64,000 nt of DNA from Allacma fusca (lineage: Eukaryota; Arthropoda; Collembola; Symphypleona; Sminthuridae). The notes beneath the pieces are model-generated. The model saw nothing but the letters and a program-made list of their open reading frames with translations. It searched no databases and was not told the DNA's origin. Shown one piece after another: positions 52,820 to 64,000 of this stretch (positions within the stretch are counted from its first letter, which is position 1; every line of letters starts with the position of its first letter). The stretch spans positions 3,121,661-3,185,660 of the forward strand of contig OX359250.1 of the NCBI GenBank assembly GCA_947179485.1. Reading direction: 5' to 3'. The translations under genes and the position numbers were made by a program.

Positions 52820-53494
52820 AATAACGCATATTATGTTGTTTAACATGGACAACTTATATTGTCAAATCCCCACTCAAGCATAACCACTCCAGTATAGTTA
52901 CCATATGTAGTTACGGGCTTACCCACAATAATAATTATTGATTGCATATTTGTTAGCCGGCCCTCCAATCCTACTCCTGTGTTGTGACTCCGACTGGAGT
53001 AATATGAAGAAACTCATGTGAGTAGATACTCCATCGTCTGATGTTTTTGAGCATAAAAGGATTATCCGTGGGTGGCTGGGAAGATGCTTGGTCCTGCATG
53101 AGGATGGAGGAAGGCTGATTGCAGTGGGGATGATAATGGTAATAAGTTGGAGGAAACCTTGGAGTCTGCCAAAGGACTATGAGGTCGGTGGGAAAAACGG
53201 AATAAAATTATAGTATCTAGAGTTGATGAGACGGGCATGGGTGGGGGTTAGATATGAGACTACTAGTAATGTTTACTTTTGTGAGCATCCTGAGAAATGG
53301 ACTTATAGATATTTATGTAGTAATAGGAGTTGAGGGCGATTACAAAGGAACCGGAGATTACGAAGAGCAAGTCTGGAGCATATAAAAGTAAATACACGGG
53401 CCATATACCCGGTGTACATTATATTTTGAGAGAGTTTCAGGTATATTTGTTCACGTTCCAGTTGGCTTCACCGCTAGCGAAAAACGAAAAGTAA

Positions 53495-53499
<5 letters not shown>
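52820..53499. other. Unassigned DNA
   Basis: Nothing recognisable was seen between the foldback and the GA tract. Confidence 0.55.
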
Positions 53500-53550
<51 letters not shown>

Positions 53551-53571
53551 AAGAGGGAGAGAGAGAGAGAA
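53500..53571. repeat. (GA)n microsatellite
   Basis: Long GA tract with AAAG and GGG interruptions. It inflates a 168-codon minus-strand frame whose C-terminal part is only Ser/Leu/Phe repeats. Confidence 0.96.
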
Positions 53572-54260
53572 GGAGAAGAAGAAAATAACAATAATACAGC
53601 AAGTGGAATAAAATAACTAAGGTGCTCCTGCGGTCCGCGCAGCCCGAACGACTTTAATTTTGATGGCCACTGTCTCCATATAACAGAGAGCAATCCAATT
53701 TTCTCTCCTCTCTTCCATTTCATGACGTCAATTTTTTCCTCTACTCTTCGCTTCTCTCTTCTCTGCTGCCATTCTCTTGGAAAATTGTTTTCTCCTTTCC
53801 CTGGCACGTTTTTCCTACTACACTCAATCGAGACTCTGCTCGACCATTGGCTATTTCTTTTGACAAATATCTTTTCATTTACTTCCCCCACCCTTTTCCT
53901 CACAGTCCGGCCTTCACTGTTCTTGATCTGATGGTTGGGGCTCCATTGAGTAAACACTGAAAGTTATCATGGCAAGAAAATACCGACATTATGTACCCGC
54001 AGTTCGGGATAGATATATCTATCTATACCTGTACATATTTATTCTATAAGTATCCCTCTACTTTTATAGTCCCGGGCTATGTCCCTAGATGTAATTACTT
54101 CCCATATGTACTCACACGTCTCCCCATATGTACATCCCCCCTGGAGCACGTATCTCGAGAATTATTCGCATAAGCACAAAACTACAAAAGTAATAAAATA
54201 ATTATAGATATAGGCTTAATTGTGTAAGTGGATGTGTGGCCCTGTCTCAGGCACAGTATA

Positions 54261-54296
54261 CTACATATGTACATATCTACATATGTACATATGTAC
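54261..54296. repeat. Tandem ACATATGT palindromes
   Basis: Three copies of TACATATGTAC-like words in 36 bp, one of them reading ACATATCT. Confidence 0.8.
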
Positions 54297-55569
54297 AGAC
54301 CTAACCCACAACCAGCACACATACAGTAGATACTTATACTTAGATACTCGAATGCAATGGGGACAGAGAGAGGCATGTAACCTCCAAAACCCCCTGTTTA
54401 GTTCATCCCTTGGAAATATATCCATTGGAAGACCAAAAAATATCCGAAAATGTTTCCTCTTCGGCAGACTAGACTTTGGGCTGAAGTTGGGAGAAGCCCA
54501 CCTTAGTATTCTTTGGAAGTGAGGGAGACAAAAAAAAAAGGACAAAAGCTACTGTCATCCACAAGATTTACTCATCCAAGACACTTACCTTCATACACCC
54601 TTCGTCCTCCACACTATCTCCATAGAACCCACAAGTACTTCCACCTAATATGTGTCAATATGGGGTGGACACGGACAAAACCTCCAGAATCCAGACACAT
54701 GCGTCCAATACTCCTTCATCATCACGTTTACTCTATCGAATTTCACACGATGAAGCAATTATTCCATACCGAAACCCACTCCGCGTCTCCAGAGATCCAG
54801 CGATTCCCTAGCTTAGATTTGATTTCAGTCTTCTCCTCGGTTTGGTCCATTCATCTAGACCACTCGTGTATACATATCTCAGCCTTGGATCTCTAAAGGA
54901 ACCTCTCCACTTCCAGTCTTCGAAACCCCGGCCTTCCGTAATAGATGATAAACAGTTCCAGTCTTTCCAGTTCGGGAACAGCCTTTTGTTTTTATTTACT
55001 ATATGGAGGCATACATTTTGAGACCCGGTTGCGAAGAATTGCGGTGACACTATTCACTCGGTCAATTGGGTCATATGGAATGGGAAAGACGGGAATAAAA
55101 TGCTTAGTGAGAGTTGGAAGAGAAGGGCGACAAAAAAAAAAGTAGATTCCGTGACAAGAGCCTAGTATTATATGACAAATGGCAGGGGCAATGAATAATT
55201 GAGGAGGAATTGAGCGAGGGAAAAAATGTTCCAAGTTTATAATGTCGTCATCGTCATCAATGACAGTTGCCTTCAATTATTAACATTGCCACATCGTCTG
55301 GCTTGGGAGACAGGCGGGGGCAAACATAAACTGATTTCGGACGATTTCATGACAGGAATAGATGCATGCGTGACGACAGCATTTGAATCTATGAAATATT
55401 CAGAGAGGAAAAACTTACGCGACTTTGTACAAAAACCCGTGGAACAGAGGAGCAGGAGAGACGAAAGTCCTGGAAAAATGAATAAATAAACTACTTTGTA
55501 CACTGTAACATATGAGGATGATGCTCAAGTCCCTTTTGAACCCATAAGTAACTCCAGAGCTGGAGCTAC

Positions 55570-55570
<1 letters not shown>

Positions 55571-55617
<47 letters not shown>
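55571..55617. repeat. (CT)n microsatellite
   Basis: Uninterrupted CT tract of about 46 bp. Confidence 0.96.
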
Positions 55618-55618
<1 letters not shown>

Positions 55619-57550
55619 GCGAGAGGCAGTCTAGGTTCTATAACTATGTTCATTCAGAGTGTGGATGGGAGAATGATGTCCTATATGGAGTACTCTTTTC
55701 AAGTCATAACCTCCTTCCACATACACTTCTCCTGTGCATCCCATAAATTGTTCTCACAACCATATCGTATCGCAGTACACATTAAACACAACTCTGAGGT
55801 AAAAGGTAACGTACTTGTGGTACTTTATGCATTCATGTAGATCCTCCAGCTTTAAACTGCATCTACTACAAACAAAAAAAAAACTACGTACCTACAGTAG
55901 TCAAATGTTTTCCACAACTTTTCCTCTTTCAAAACACTGCAGCTACTTGGAACTCACCGACTTTGAGAACCCTTATGTACTGGCACAAGCCCTTCCCTAC
56001 ATACTTATATCTATATAGTCCGTACGGGCTAATACAAACCTTGCATTTATTTTTTTTTCTATCCTACTTGTCGTACCCTCACTCTAGAGCACGCAATGGA
56101 CTTTATACATTGCCCCATCATCCAAGTATTCCTCATCCTTCCAGTATGCTCCGGAGTATAGGACATATAAATGGCACACAAGTAAGTATAGATCAAAGCA
56201 TAAAATGTACGCATGGATGAACTTTTCCTTATTTTCCCGTCTCTATTGAATGTCAACAGACGGAGAAAACAGAATATGCGGACAGTCATAGAGAGATTTC
56301 CACTTCCCTGCCATTTATCTCCATGTTCATAAGTTTACACTTCTCCTGCCTCTCCAACCAGCATGATCCATTTCCTCAAACAGTATATATTTGCCGTTTT
56401 TCTATCCAACTTTCCATCTCAATGCAAAAGAGCAATATTATTTTCTTTAGACTCCCCCCCCCTCCCAAAAAAAAAATTCAATGCACTTACTTCTTTATGA
56501 ATGTTTCTATTACCCGCCTTTCCCTTCCAGCCAGCCACTCTCACTTTAATAATCTTCTACTCACTTCAGGTTTTGATTACTATTTTCCAAGCTAATTCCT
56601 TTGGGGAAATTAGTCCCTAAAATGTATATTTTTCAGTTATTGGCTCCCTAACCCAAATCAAGGCAAGGGCTTGATTTGAAGTGATTGCCAAATTAAATTC
56701 AGTGTTCAATAAGTGAGATTTTAAAAAAATCAAATCCCACTCAAAGATTATTTCCTTAACATCAAATTAATGTAGTAACATGATATCAATTTTGTCATGT
56801 AGACAAAATTTCCCCATAACTAGTTGCATAGCCATTGTACTTGCTTCTGAGCTGGAAGACGATTAAATTCTTTTAAGGAATCAATCGAGGAAGGCATTCA
56901 AACCCCTGTTTGGGTGTGAATAAATAATTTGCTGGTGAATTTGTCCAGGAATTGATGTTCCTATCTCTTCTGCCAGCTTGAAAGAATTTTATCAATTTTT
57001 AAGAGTCAAGAAATAATTTATTAATCTTGAAATTGTGAGAGGGAAACGTTTACGCGGAAATAAGTTATAGAATGCTTCTCAATTTCAATGATTGTAAGGC
57101 ATAGTTTTTTATATTAGACGCTAAAATAACACAATTTCAAAATTACTTTTTTGAAATGTTTTGCATAAGTTGTTGATTGATGCTAGCGTTCCTATCTTGC
57201 TTGTATAAGTATATTTAGATAGATACTTGAATATCTCACAGAATACTAGAATTCTTTGGAGCTCTAGCTGATACCCAAAAATAAATTGACAGTTGATTGG
57301 TATTTTAGAAAATGGGATGATTTCCTGTGTATCAATATATTTTGAAGTTTGAGGAATTATGTTGATGGGATATTTCCCTCATAAGACTTGTACTAATGAA
57401 GTCAGGGAAGAAGCCTATGATTAGGGAGTTGTGAAGGATAGGATGTCCGGAAGTAGTGAGCTCATCTTTATACAGAACAGGAGGGAACAGGAAGCTTACG
57501 ATTAAGAGCTGATTTGAGTTGGGTTGTTGAAAGACATGGAGGTTATTTGG

Positions 57551-57575
57551 CCTCCTCCTCCTCCTCCTCCTCCTC
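57551..57575. repeat. (CCT)8 microsatellite
   Basis: Eight pure CCT units. The minus strand reads AGG repeats, giving an arginine run in one spurious frame. Confidence 0.95.
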
Positions 57576-58106
57576 AAAACTACATGTGTCTACTACGGAG
57601 GAGAAAAGTGGTCCTAGTCTTGTTATTTTTATGGATATAAAATGGGAGTGTCGGGGATGCATGAGAAAGTGAGCATATTATTCTTCCAGATTGACGATCG
57701 GAGGAAAACCATTGGCAACAAAGCTGTTTCACATTCTTAGCAAAGAGTTTTTCCAATCAAATCTCTCATTTTATCTATCTCTCCCATTCTGCTGGGTTTG
57801 GTTTGGTATATTCAAATTCAAACGGACGCATTCACGAAGGAAAGCACAGACACAATCTCTCGGTGAGTATAAAGCAAGATGAATGGTTATAGAGGGAAGC
57901 TCGCAGTTCAATCTGTGAAATTGAGCAAGGAGATTTTAAGAACTGTTGCAGCTCTCTTCCTCACTCCGTCCCATGCATACGCACTATGAATTGCAGAAAC
58001 TGCATGTGTGTATTGTCTATTTGGGAAGTCCCTTAGCTTCCGACCAAGTACTTATTCCTCCACATGAGTTAAACATGCCATGCAATTTTATGATTTTCTA
58101 TTTCTC

Positions 58107-58148
<42 letters not shown>

Positions 58149-58175
58149 ACTCTCTCTCTCTCACTCTCTCTCTCT
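58107..58175. repeat. (CT)n microsatellite
   Basis: CT blocks separated by CACTCACT and CACT. Confidence 0.95.
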
Positions 58176-58619
58176 TTTCTGTCTATAAACATATTCATAC
58201 TTTCTAGATGTTTTTTATCGCCCTTCGCTCCACATTTTGTACACATGCATTCATTTTCTGTTTTTGTCGAAGAATATTTCTTGCTCCACGCATTCCAGTG
58301 CATTGAATGGCAGGTTTTTATTGGGAAAAGTAGCGGGTTAGGTTGTGCTGGAGCCATAAGTGTAAGGAGCCCATATAGATAAATGTTCCATGCTCATAGG
58401 GCTGGTGACTGAGAGAGAAAGAGGAAAAAACCTATCTATGGTGTGGCATAGTAGGCATGAAATGAAATCGAAAATGTCGTCTTTTATGGCTAACATTCCT
58501 CTGATTTATCTCCCCCCTACTCTCAAGTCTATCCCAGTCAAGATATGCAATGTGAAAAGATGCGTTTCGTTATGTACATGACAGGATGGGGATGGTGTGG
58601 TGGGAACGGTTGGCGGTAG

Positions 58620-58668
58620 CCTCTCTCTCTCTCTCTTACTCCTGCCTCTCTCTCTGGCTCTCTCTCTC
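58620..58668. repeat. Imperfect (CT)n tract
   Basis: CT blocks broken by TTACTCCTGC and GG. Confidence 0.9.
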
Positions 58669-59171
58669 AACTTGTTCCTTCCGACAAACCGTTCTCTCCG
58701 TCGAAGCCCTTGTAGTGGAACAACCATTGAAAAAGAGGTGACTCCATATGAGAAGGTACATATGGAAAGTTATATTCTTTTTGAAAGAGAAAATCCTGCG
58801 CGCAAAGTGTCGAACTCATATTCATCTAGGATCTCTCTTTTCTCCGGAAAACAGACTGGAGTTAGCGGAGAGGAAGAAGAAAGTTTGAGTTTTGTTTGGG
58901 TTGGAGCTGCGTTATAAAAAATTCAATATTAATAACATGGCGCAGTTCAGCATTGCGGAACGCTTGGACTCCGCCTGCTTCCTTCTTGGGCGCACACACT
59001 GGCCAAGAGTCCAATCAGGATTCAGGTGGTGCGGCGAGCCATTCGGAATTATAATAACTGGGTAGCTCCTGCTTTTCCAAACCTACACTCCGCTTCTTGG
59101 CACATATATTTTCCAGGGAGAGAGTGTCTCTCTATCCTGGAGAAAGTGAGCGTCATCCCTCACACCAACTA

Positions 59172-59190
59172 CACATACATACATACATAC
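59172..59190. repeat. Short (ACAT)n repeat
   Basis: About five ACAT units. Confidence 0.85.
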
Positions 59191-60343
59191 GCAAGAAAAG
59201 ACTGGGAAAATGACGCAGCTCTCTTCATACAAATCCTCACGTATGTTTTTTCCCTTTTTTGAAAGGATTTCCATGTAGAAAGAACACTCCATTTTCGGAT
59301 GGAATTTTCTATGGTCAGCTTCAGTATAGTGTCTGGAGTTGGTAGGAGCAGAAAGAAATCCGATTACGATGAGAGCTCCTATGGTCATGCCTACCAAACA
59401 ACTTAAACATATCCTCTGGATAGGGACACACACCATGGACCAGAATTTCTATAATGTCAAAAAAAAATACTTAAATCTTCCTACAACTGTTTTCCTTTCC
59501 CTCCAAATACGTCTCTATTTATTCCCTCTATTTCTATCCATGCTTTCTCTCTCCTCCTTCCGCTCGCCCAATATATCATTTTCATACTTTTCAACGCATT
59601 CCCCACTATGTACCATTCCCACACTACAAAGTACTTTCTTACTCTTCTGTCAATTCCTACGCGCCTTCTCTACCGTCTCCCTGCTTTTCCGCCATGCCTC
59701 ATATTTTATGTCACTTCCATGTACTTTGTCTTCTGACCAGAGATGTCTATAATTCACAGATGGTGAGGCTATAGTATCATTTCCCTTCCCCGCCAGCCCA
59801 AATGAAGGAGTGACGTGTGTCAAAGATGACCCAGGTCCATATACTTACTATTAAAATTCAAATCTTAATTAAGGGACTAAAGTAACACGGGAAATCCTAA
59901 CATACAAATAATTACTAAATACCAGAGTATTAGAAAACAAGGATAATGACAGACAGAGAGAGTACCAAAGATCAGTCATTGTCAGAAATATCATACGAGA
60001 CAGAGGTCACCAGTGAACAGTCTGAACCACTGGACAAATTCCCTAGAGGTCCTCATCATTCGTATTGAAGTGGCTTGAAGGAAACCTTCCTCAAAGGATC
60101 TGAAAAGATAATACAAAAATACATAAAAAATAATTTAATAATAAAAAATAAAATATTTTCTGAAAAAAACCGTTGAGAAAATTTTACATCTATTAATTTC
60201 TATCCCGAATGTCCTTTCCATGCTCACAAATGAGTCCCTATAATTTTTAATATGAGGGGAAATTTTGTAATTATCATACGCTACGGAAAATATAAGTCTC
60301 TCGACAAGCTCAAAAATATGGAGGATTGAATATTATAAAATAA

Positions 60344-60544
60344 CATAAAGGAGCTGCTGATGATGCGTTGTGGAAGGACTACATCTTGTCGGATGACCAC
60401 GGAGTACTTCGAGACATTATTTATAATGAAGCATGTACTTTCCAGGCTGTAAATGCTGAAAATTGTAAAGGGTACTGTGGAACCGACTGGGAAAAACAGG
60501 GATTTTCTGGACGCCTGATACTGACCACTACTGGGAGGGGAAAC
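60344..60544 (+). other. Exon-like open stretch, 67 codons, no start codon
   Basis: Open in one plus-strand frame between TAA at 60341 and TAA at 60545. The translation has a balanced composition with three cysteines and three tryptophans or tyrosines near WKDY and GYCGTDW. It has no in-frame ATG, so it would have to be an internal exon. The antisense strand is open in the mirrored codon register, with an ATG at 60580 and 99 codons down to 60281, so the coding strand, if any, is undecided. A strong donor-like AAGGTAAGT lies further on at about 60631-60639. No family is recognised. Confidence 0.15.
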
Positions 60545-62719
60545 TAATGTGGCCTCCATTATGTAGAGGTTGTACACCATATATGTAGAATGTAGTGGGG
60601 ATGTGTCACCGGTACATGTCCAAGCATTCTCGAAGGTAAGTAAAAGCTTCTAAGTAAATTCTAGAATGGTGGACGCGACCTCATGTGAAATATTGATCAA
60701 GAATATCTATAATCCATACAGGACGGATAGGGCGAGGAGCTGTATAAGAAGGGCTTGGGTGATGTAGGGGAAATGACAAATATCTCTCGGGTGAACTAAG
60801 TAGCCAGAAAGAACATGTGGCCTGTCAATGGGCCACTACCCCTGGAGAACATTTCATCTCTCACGAAGTGTCGAGAGACGGGAGAGAGAGAGAGAGAGAG
60901 AGAGACGGGCCAATCCGTAGTAGTAATATGACGTCTGTACTAGAGTCCGGGGACTTCTGACCAGAAGAAAAGTGGACGTAGGGCAGGAAACCAGAAAAAT
61001 ATAAGAGAGCAACCCCTCAGCAAGTTTCTATTTTCTTCACTAAAATAGTCCATACAAATGACGACAGGACCAGCTCTGAGGGTTCTACCAAATGCGGGAT
61101 GGAGTGGGAAAAGTGACACAACTTTTTCTCAACTTTTCCTCCCAGTGTCTAATTCCCTTACATTTAAAGGCTATCACTGGCACAGTCGTAATAATCTGTC
61201 CCGTCTGTTTTGGGAAGTATTATAAAATGTCCTCTCTTAATAAGTAATTCATTGGGAAGATACTTCCTAACTATCCTATTGTAAAGCAGATGGTTCATAA
61301 GTAAATCTCATTATTACAGAAGCCACGGCGGCTGAAAATAGAAAAGGGATAGAGAGAAGGAAGAAATTTACTTGCGCATGAAAAAGTCTATGACTGTAAT
61401 ATTCAGATGAAATCCACTCGAGGATTTCAAAGCGCGTGAGAGGAGTCAGAGGAGTGTGAGGCTATAAAATATGATGAGATACCTTTTATGAGGCTGAGAA
61501 TCCCTGCTAGGGACAATCCCACATCTAAAAAAGCCAAGCTGTCTATTGGACAACTGTCTGTGGTTCATAAACAATTTGCGCAAAGTTATGATGAAATGAA
61601 TGCGCATGAAAGGGGGGAAAGAATATTGAATAATAAGCTTATATTGGCCCTGGTACACCCATACATTTGGCAGTAGACTACATAGACGACTCTAACTCGT
61701 CCGAGTTGGGTAAAATATCCTCGAGGATATCACGGCGCATCCTTAACAACTCAACATTTCTCACTCACAAATATTCTATTTAAGGTGCAGGATTCAGATT
61801 TCCTAATTTTTACCAAATCGGGGCCTTCCTCATATCCTCCAGTAGCCCATCAGGAAATGCTATCTAACATCCTCAAACTCAGTATTTTTTTCAAAATTGA
61901 TACGATCTTCATTTTGACTCTGGAGTCAAAAATTTGAACTTTCAATAGGATTTAATAAAAAGATTTTTAATTTCTACGCATCCTTCATTAACTGCAAAAA
62001 ATAGACTGTGACACCGACGTCATCACACCCTCAAACCTAAAAAATTGCATTTACAGATATGTAATTACTAAATGCTACACCTGCCATTTAAGAATCCTAA
62101 ACTTAGGTTTATCTAGCACAATTAATACACTTGAGTGTGACTTCTTATTGGAGTCTCCACACATGTTATGAATTCAACAAACTGTCCTCTGAAGTTTTGA
62201 GAGCAGGTGCATAAATTTTGACTTGAGATTTGATACAGCATGCTTGAGATTATATATTAAGAGTAGGCCATTTAAGGAAGGATGATAAAAACTATTCAAT
62301 TTCCTCATGTTTGAAAAAATCTTTTTCAAAATTTGTTTGATCCCGCTGAGCCAAAAACTTTCTCAGATTTCAAAAGATTTTTCCTGTTGCTATGCTCTGT
62401 TATAGGAAATTTCATCGGCTTGTTAGAAAGCTATCCATAACTGGAAAATTGTTGGAATGACCCCAAATAACAGAGGATAAAGTTGGGGATATTCAGTTTC
62501 AGGAGCAAAAATATGAAGGGAAAAAAAGGAGGAATTACTGATCTTGCTATTTTTCATAGATGGTTTGGCATTTCATGAACGTGTTTCGGAAACTGTGTGT
62601 GAAGGAAATTTTATGGAGATTCATTTGAGCACAATTGATTTTTCCTAAGTCAAATATTGGGGTGTCGAAACCAAAAACTGGAAGTTCAGGTTTATGAATT
62701 GTCTTCTAGAGTTAACATA
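60545..62719. other. Unassigned DNA
   Basis: Contains a GA tract at 60882-60904, an ATG-started 62-codon polar frame at 61488-61676 with no known motif, and a 9-bp palindrome around TTTTGACTC/GAGTCAAAA at 61912-61931. No supportable gene. Confidence 0.5.
60882..60904. repeat. (GA)n microsatellite
   Basis: Pure GA tract. Confidence 0.93.
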
Positions 62720-63131
62720 AGAATAAATATTTTTTGGGGTGACCTGGACAGCTCCGTAGTGAAGAAGTCACAACCCTATAGCAAATGATCGAGGCGACCA
62801 GAAACGTCCAAATTTGAGATCCAACACCCCGGTCACCCCATTTGGGAGACGAGGGAAAGGTGAAGAAGGGTCTGGTCCAGGAGGAATCGAACCTTGGCCT
62901 GAGTGCAGAGTGGAACCTGGAGTGAACGACTTTAACACGGACAGAATCGAGTAGAAGCTGCCCTCTGCATGTCTCACTAGACATTCTAGTCTCATGAGCG
63001 TCTCATAATCTCTTCCTAATTTGACCTCCTTTTCCTTCTGTCTCTCTCTCTCTCTGTCCACTCTTTCGTCTTTATGTGAGGCGTGTATACAAATCACACA
63101 CCGCAATAACTACTGTCACCATTGAGTTACC
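62720..63131 (-). repeat. Possible tRNA-derived repeat (SINE-like) fragment
   Basis: On the minus strand, GGTTCGATTCC (62893-62883) matches the pol III B box, and TAACTCAATGG (within 63131-63119) matches 9 of 11 bases of the tRNA-like word TAGCTCAGTGG. The T-arm stem around the B box does not pair beyond three bases, so this is not a functional tRNA. The boxes lie about 230 bp apart, far more than the usual 30-60 bp, with a CT tract between them. A chance B-box match is a real alternative. The region also opens two overlapping minus-strand frames without recognisable domains. Confidence 0.25.
63039..63055. repeat. Short (CT)n tract
   Basis: Eight CT units, lying between the two pol III-like boxes. 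Confidence 0.88.
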
Positions 63132-64000
63132 GACCAGGGGTTTCTAATAATAGTTTCTCGTTGAGCACCGACATGTCTTCATCTTGTAATGCACGAACGA
63201 TAAAGGTTGTTGGAACAATTTTGGGATGGCAAAAAAAAATCTGAGGACCCGGAGTATAAAGACTCTCCAAAAATCCCTGATTTTTTGTTATTTTGTTGAC
63301 CAAAAATTTTGACCAGAGATTTTGGACAATGGGATGAAATAAATATAGAAAATTTTGAAAATTTGCTAAAACATGGCGGTTTTGAATATTTTTTAGTTAT
63401 AATGAGTTTAGGATGGCGAATTTCTTCTTGATACCTTGTATCTTCAATTAAATAATTGATCCTTCATGACTACAGAATATCATGAGAAATCCAATGCTTC
63501 AACTCAGCAGAAAATGTATTTTACTAGTCCAGAAACAATCGTTCATGACTGGTTCAGACTTGCTCTCACAACTAAAATGAAAAATTGAACTCAAATCTTC
63601 AGTTTAAACGAGGACTGAAAAATTCATTGTGAGGCTAGAACAGATGCTAAAGCCCTGACGAAGATCACTGTTCAGGCTCGAAAGGTTGACAAAATAAATT
63701 TGATTCCAATACTATCTACGTGTTCCAATTACAAATTACGACGTGATATCAGAAATTTGAAATAAAACTTCATTGCAAAGCCTCAGCTCCAGATGTTATT
63801 GTAAAGCTTGAATTATTCAAGATCATGAGTCCAAATGTGCACTCAAAACTCAAGTTATAACTTGAGCAAAAAATAAAGAGAATTGTTGAATTGAAAACTT
63901 GAGTGAAGGCTCCCATATAAAGTCACACTGAAGTGCAATCGCTCTATAAGCAGTTTTGTCGAAAATCGGATGTAACTACTACAAACTTTGATCCTTTTAA
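63132..64000. other. Unassigned AT-rich DNA with degenerate CAAGTT/AACTTGAG words
   Basis: From about 63540 on, words such as GAACTCAAAT, ACTCAAGTTATAACTTGAGC and AAAACTTGAGTG recur in both orientations. They resemble the building blocks of the 52.5-kb foldback, so this may be a diverged relative. No gene was seen up to the window end. Confidence 0.4.

Larger units (their letters stand above)
53572..58106. other. Unassigned DNA
   Basis: Contains ACATATGT palindromes in tandem at 54261-54296. An ATG-started frame of 87 codons at 55226-55489 ends in a charged tail and overlaps AATAAA at its stop, but its antisense frame is equally open and no family is recognised. An AT-rich stretch at 56590-57330 holds no visible structure. 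Confidence 0.5.
58176..60343. other. Unassigned DNA
   Basis: Contains a CT tract at 58620-58668 and ACAT units near 59172-59190. No supportable gene was seen; the region at 60110-60260 is strongly AT-rich. Confidence 0.5.

Noticed and set aside
53451..53957. 168-codon minus-strand frame, the longest in the window
   Set aside because: Its C-terminal third is the translation of the GA/CT microsatellite and the rest shows no domain or splice support.
62883..62893. A functional tRNA gene at the GGTTCGATTCC match
   Set aside because: The T-arm stem pairs at only about three positions, and no cloverleaf or anticodon arm can be placed upstream on the minus strand.

Overview
This window looks like eukaryotic, probably arthropod, non-coding DNA. 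It is AT-rich with no operon-like gene packing, no long open frame, and no rRNA or convincing tRNA. It carries a GA/CT dinucleotide tract about every 1.5-2 kb, a few CA/GT tracts, and many copies of the palindrome ACATATGT. The overall texture would fit a crustacean such as a parasitic copepod, but that is a weak impression from repeat style and no gene confirms it. Open frames of about 100 codons are expected by chance several to tens of times on both strands of 64 kb of such sequence. The frames I can see match that background, and the longest ones run through GA/CT repeats, so I call no gene with confidence.

Layout: positions 1-404 are a 39/35-bp minisatellite that runs off the left edge. 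Positions 405-5630 hold an AAAAC-type repeat with a perfect hairpin, a GT tract, a long CA tract and otherwise unassigned DNA. The longest CT tract is at 5633-5768. Positions 5770-19470 are unassigned apart from microsatellites and one insulator-like motif near 8857. A speculative two-exon secreted-protein model lies at 19476-20504. Positions 20505-47900 are gene-poor, with dispersed microsatellites. A clear foldback/MITE-type element with TA flanks occupies 47927-48608, and a second, AT-rich foldback built of CTCGAG/CAAGTT words occupies about 52519-52805. A weak two-strand open region lies at 60344-60544. A possible tRNA-derived repeat fragment on the minus strand covers about 62720-63131. 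The last 500 bases carry degenerate words like those of the second foldback.

Nothing here forms a recognisable pathway or multi-gene system. The most interesting structures are the foldback element, whose arms are themselves made of alternating sub-repeats, and the minisatellite, whose 4-bp length switch changes a direct repeat of TGACCT from spacing 5 to spacing 1.
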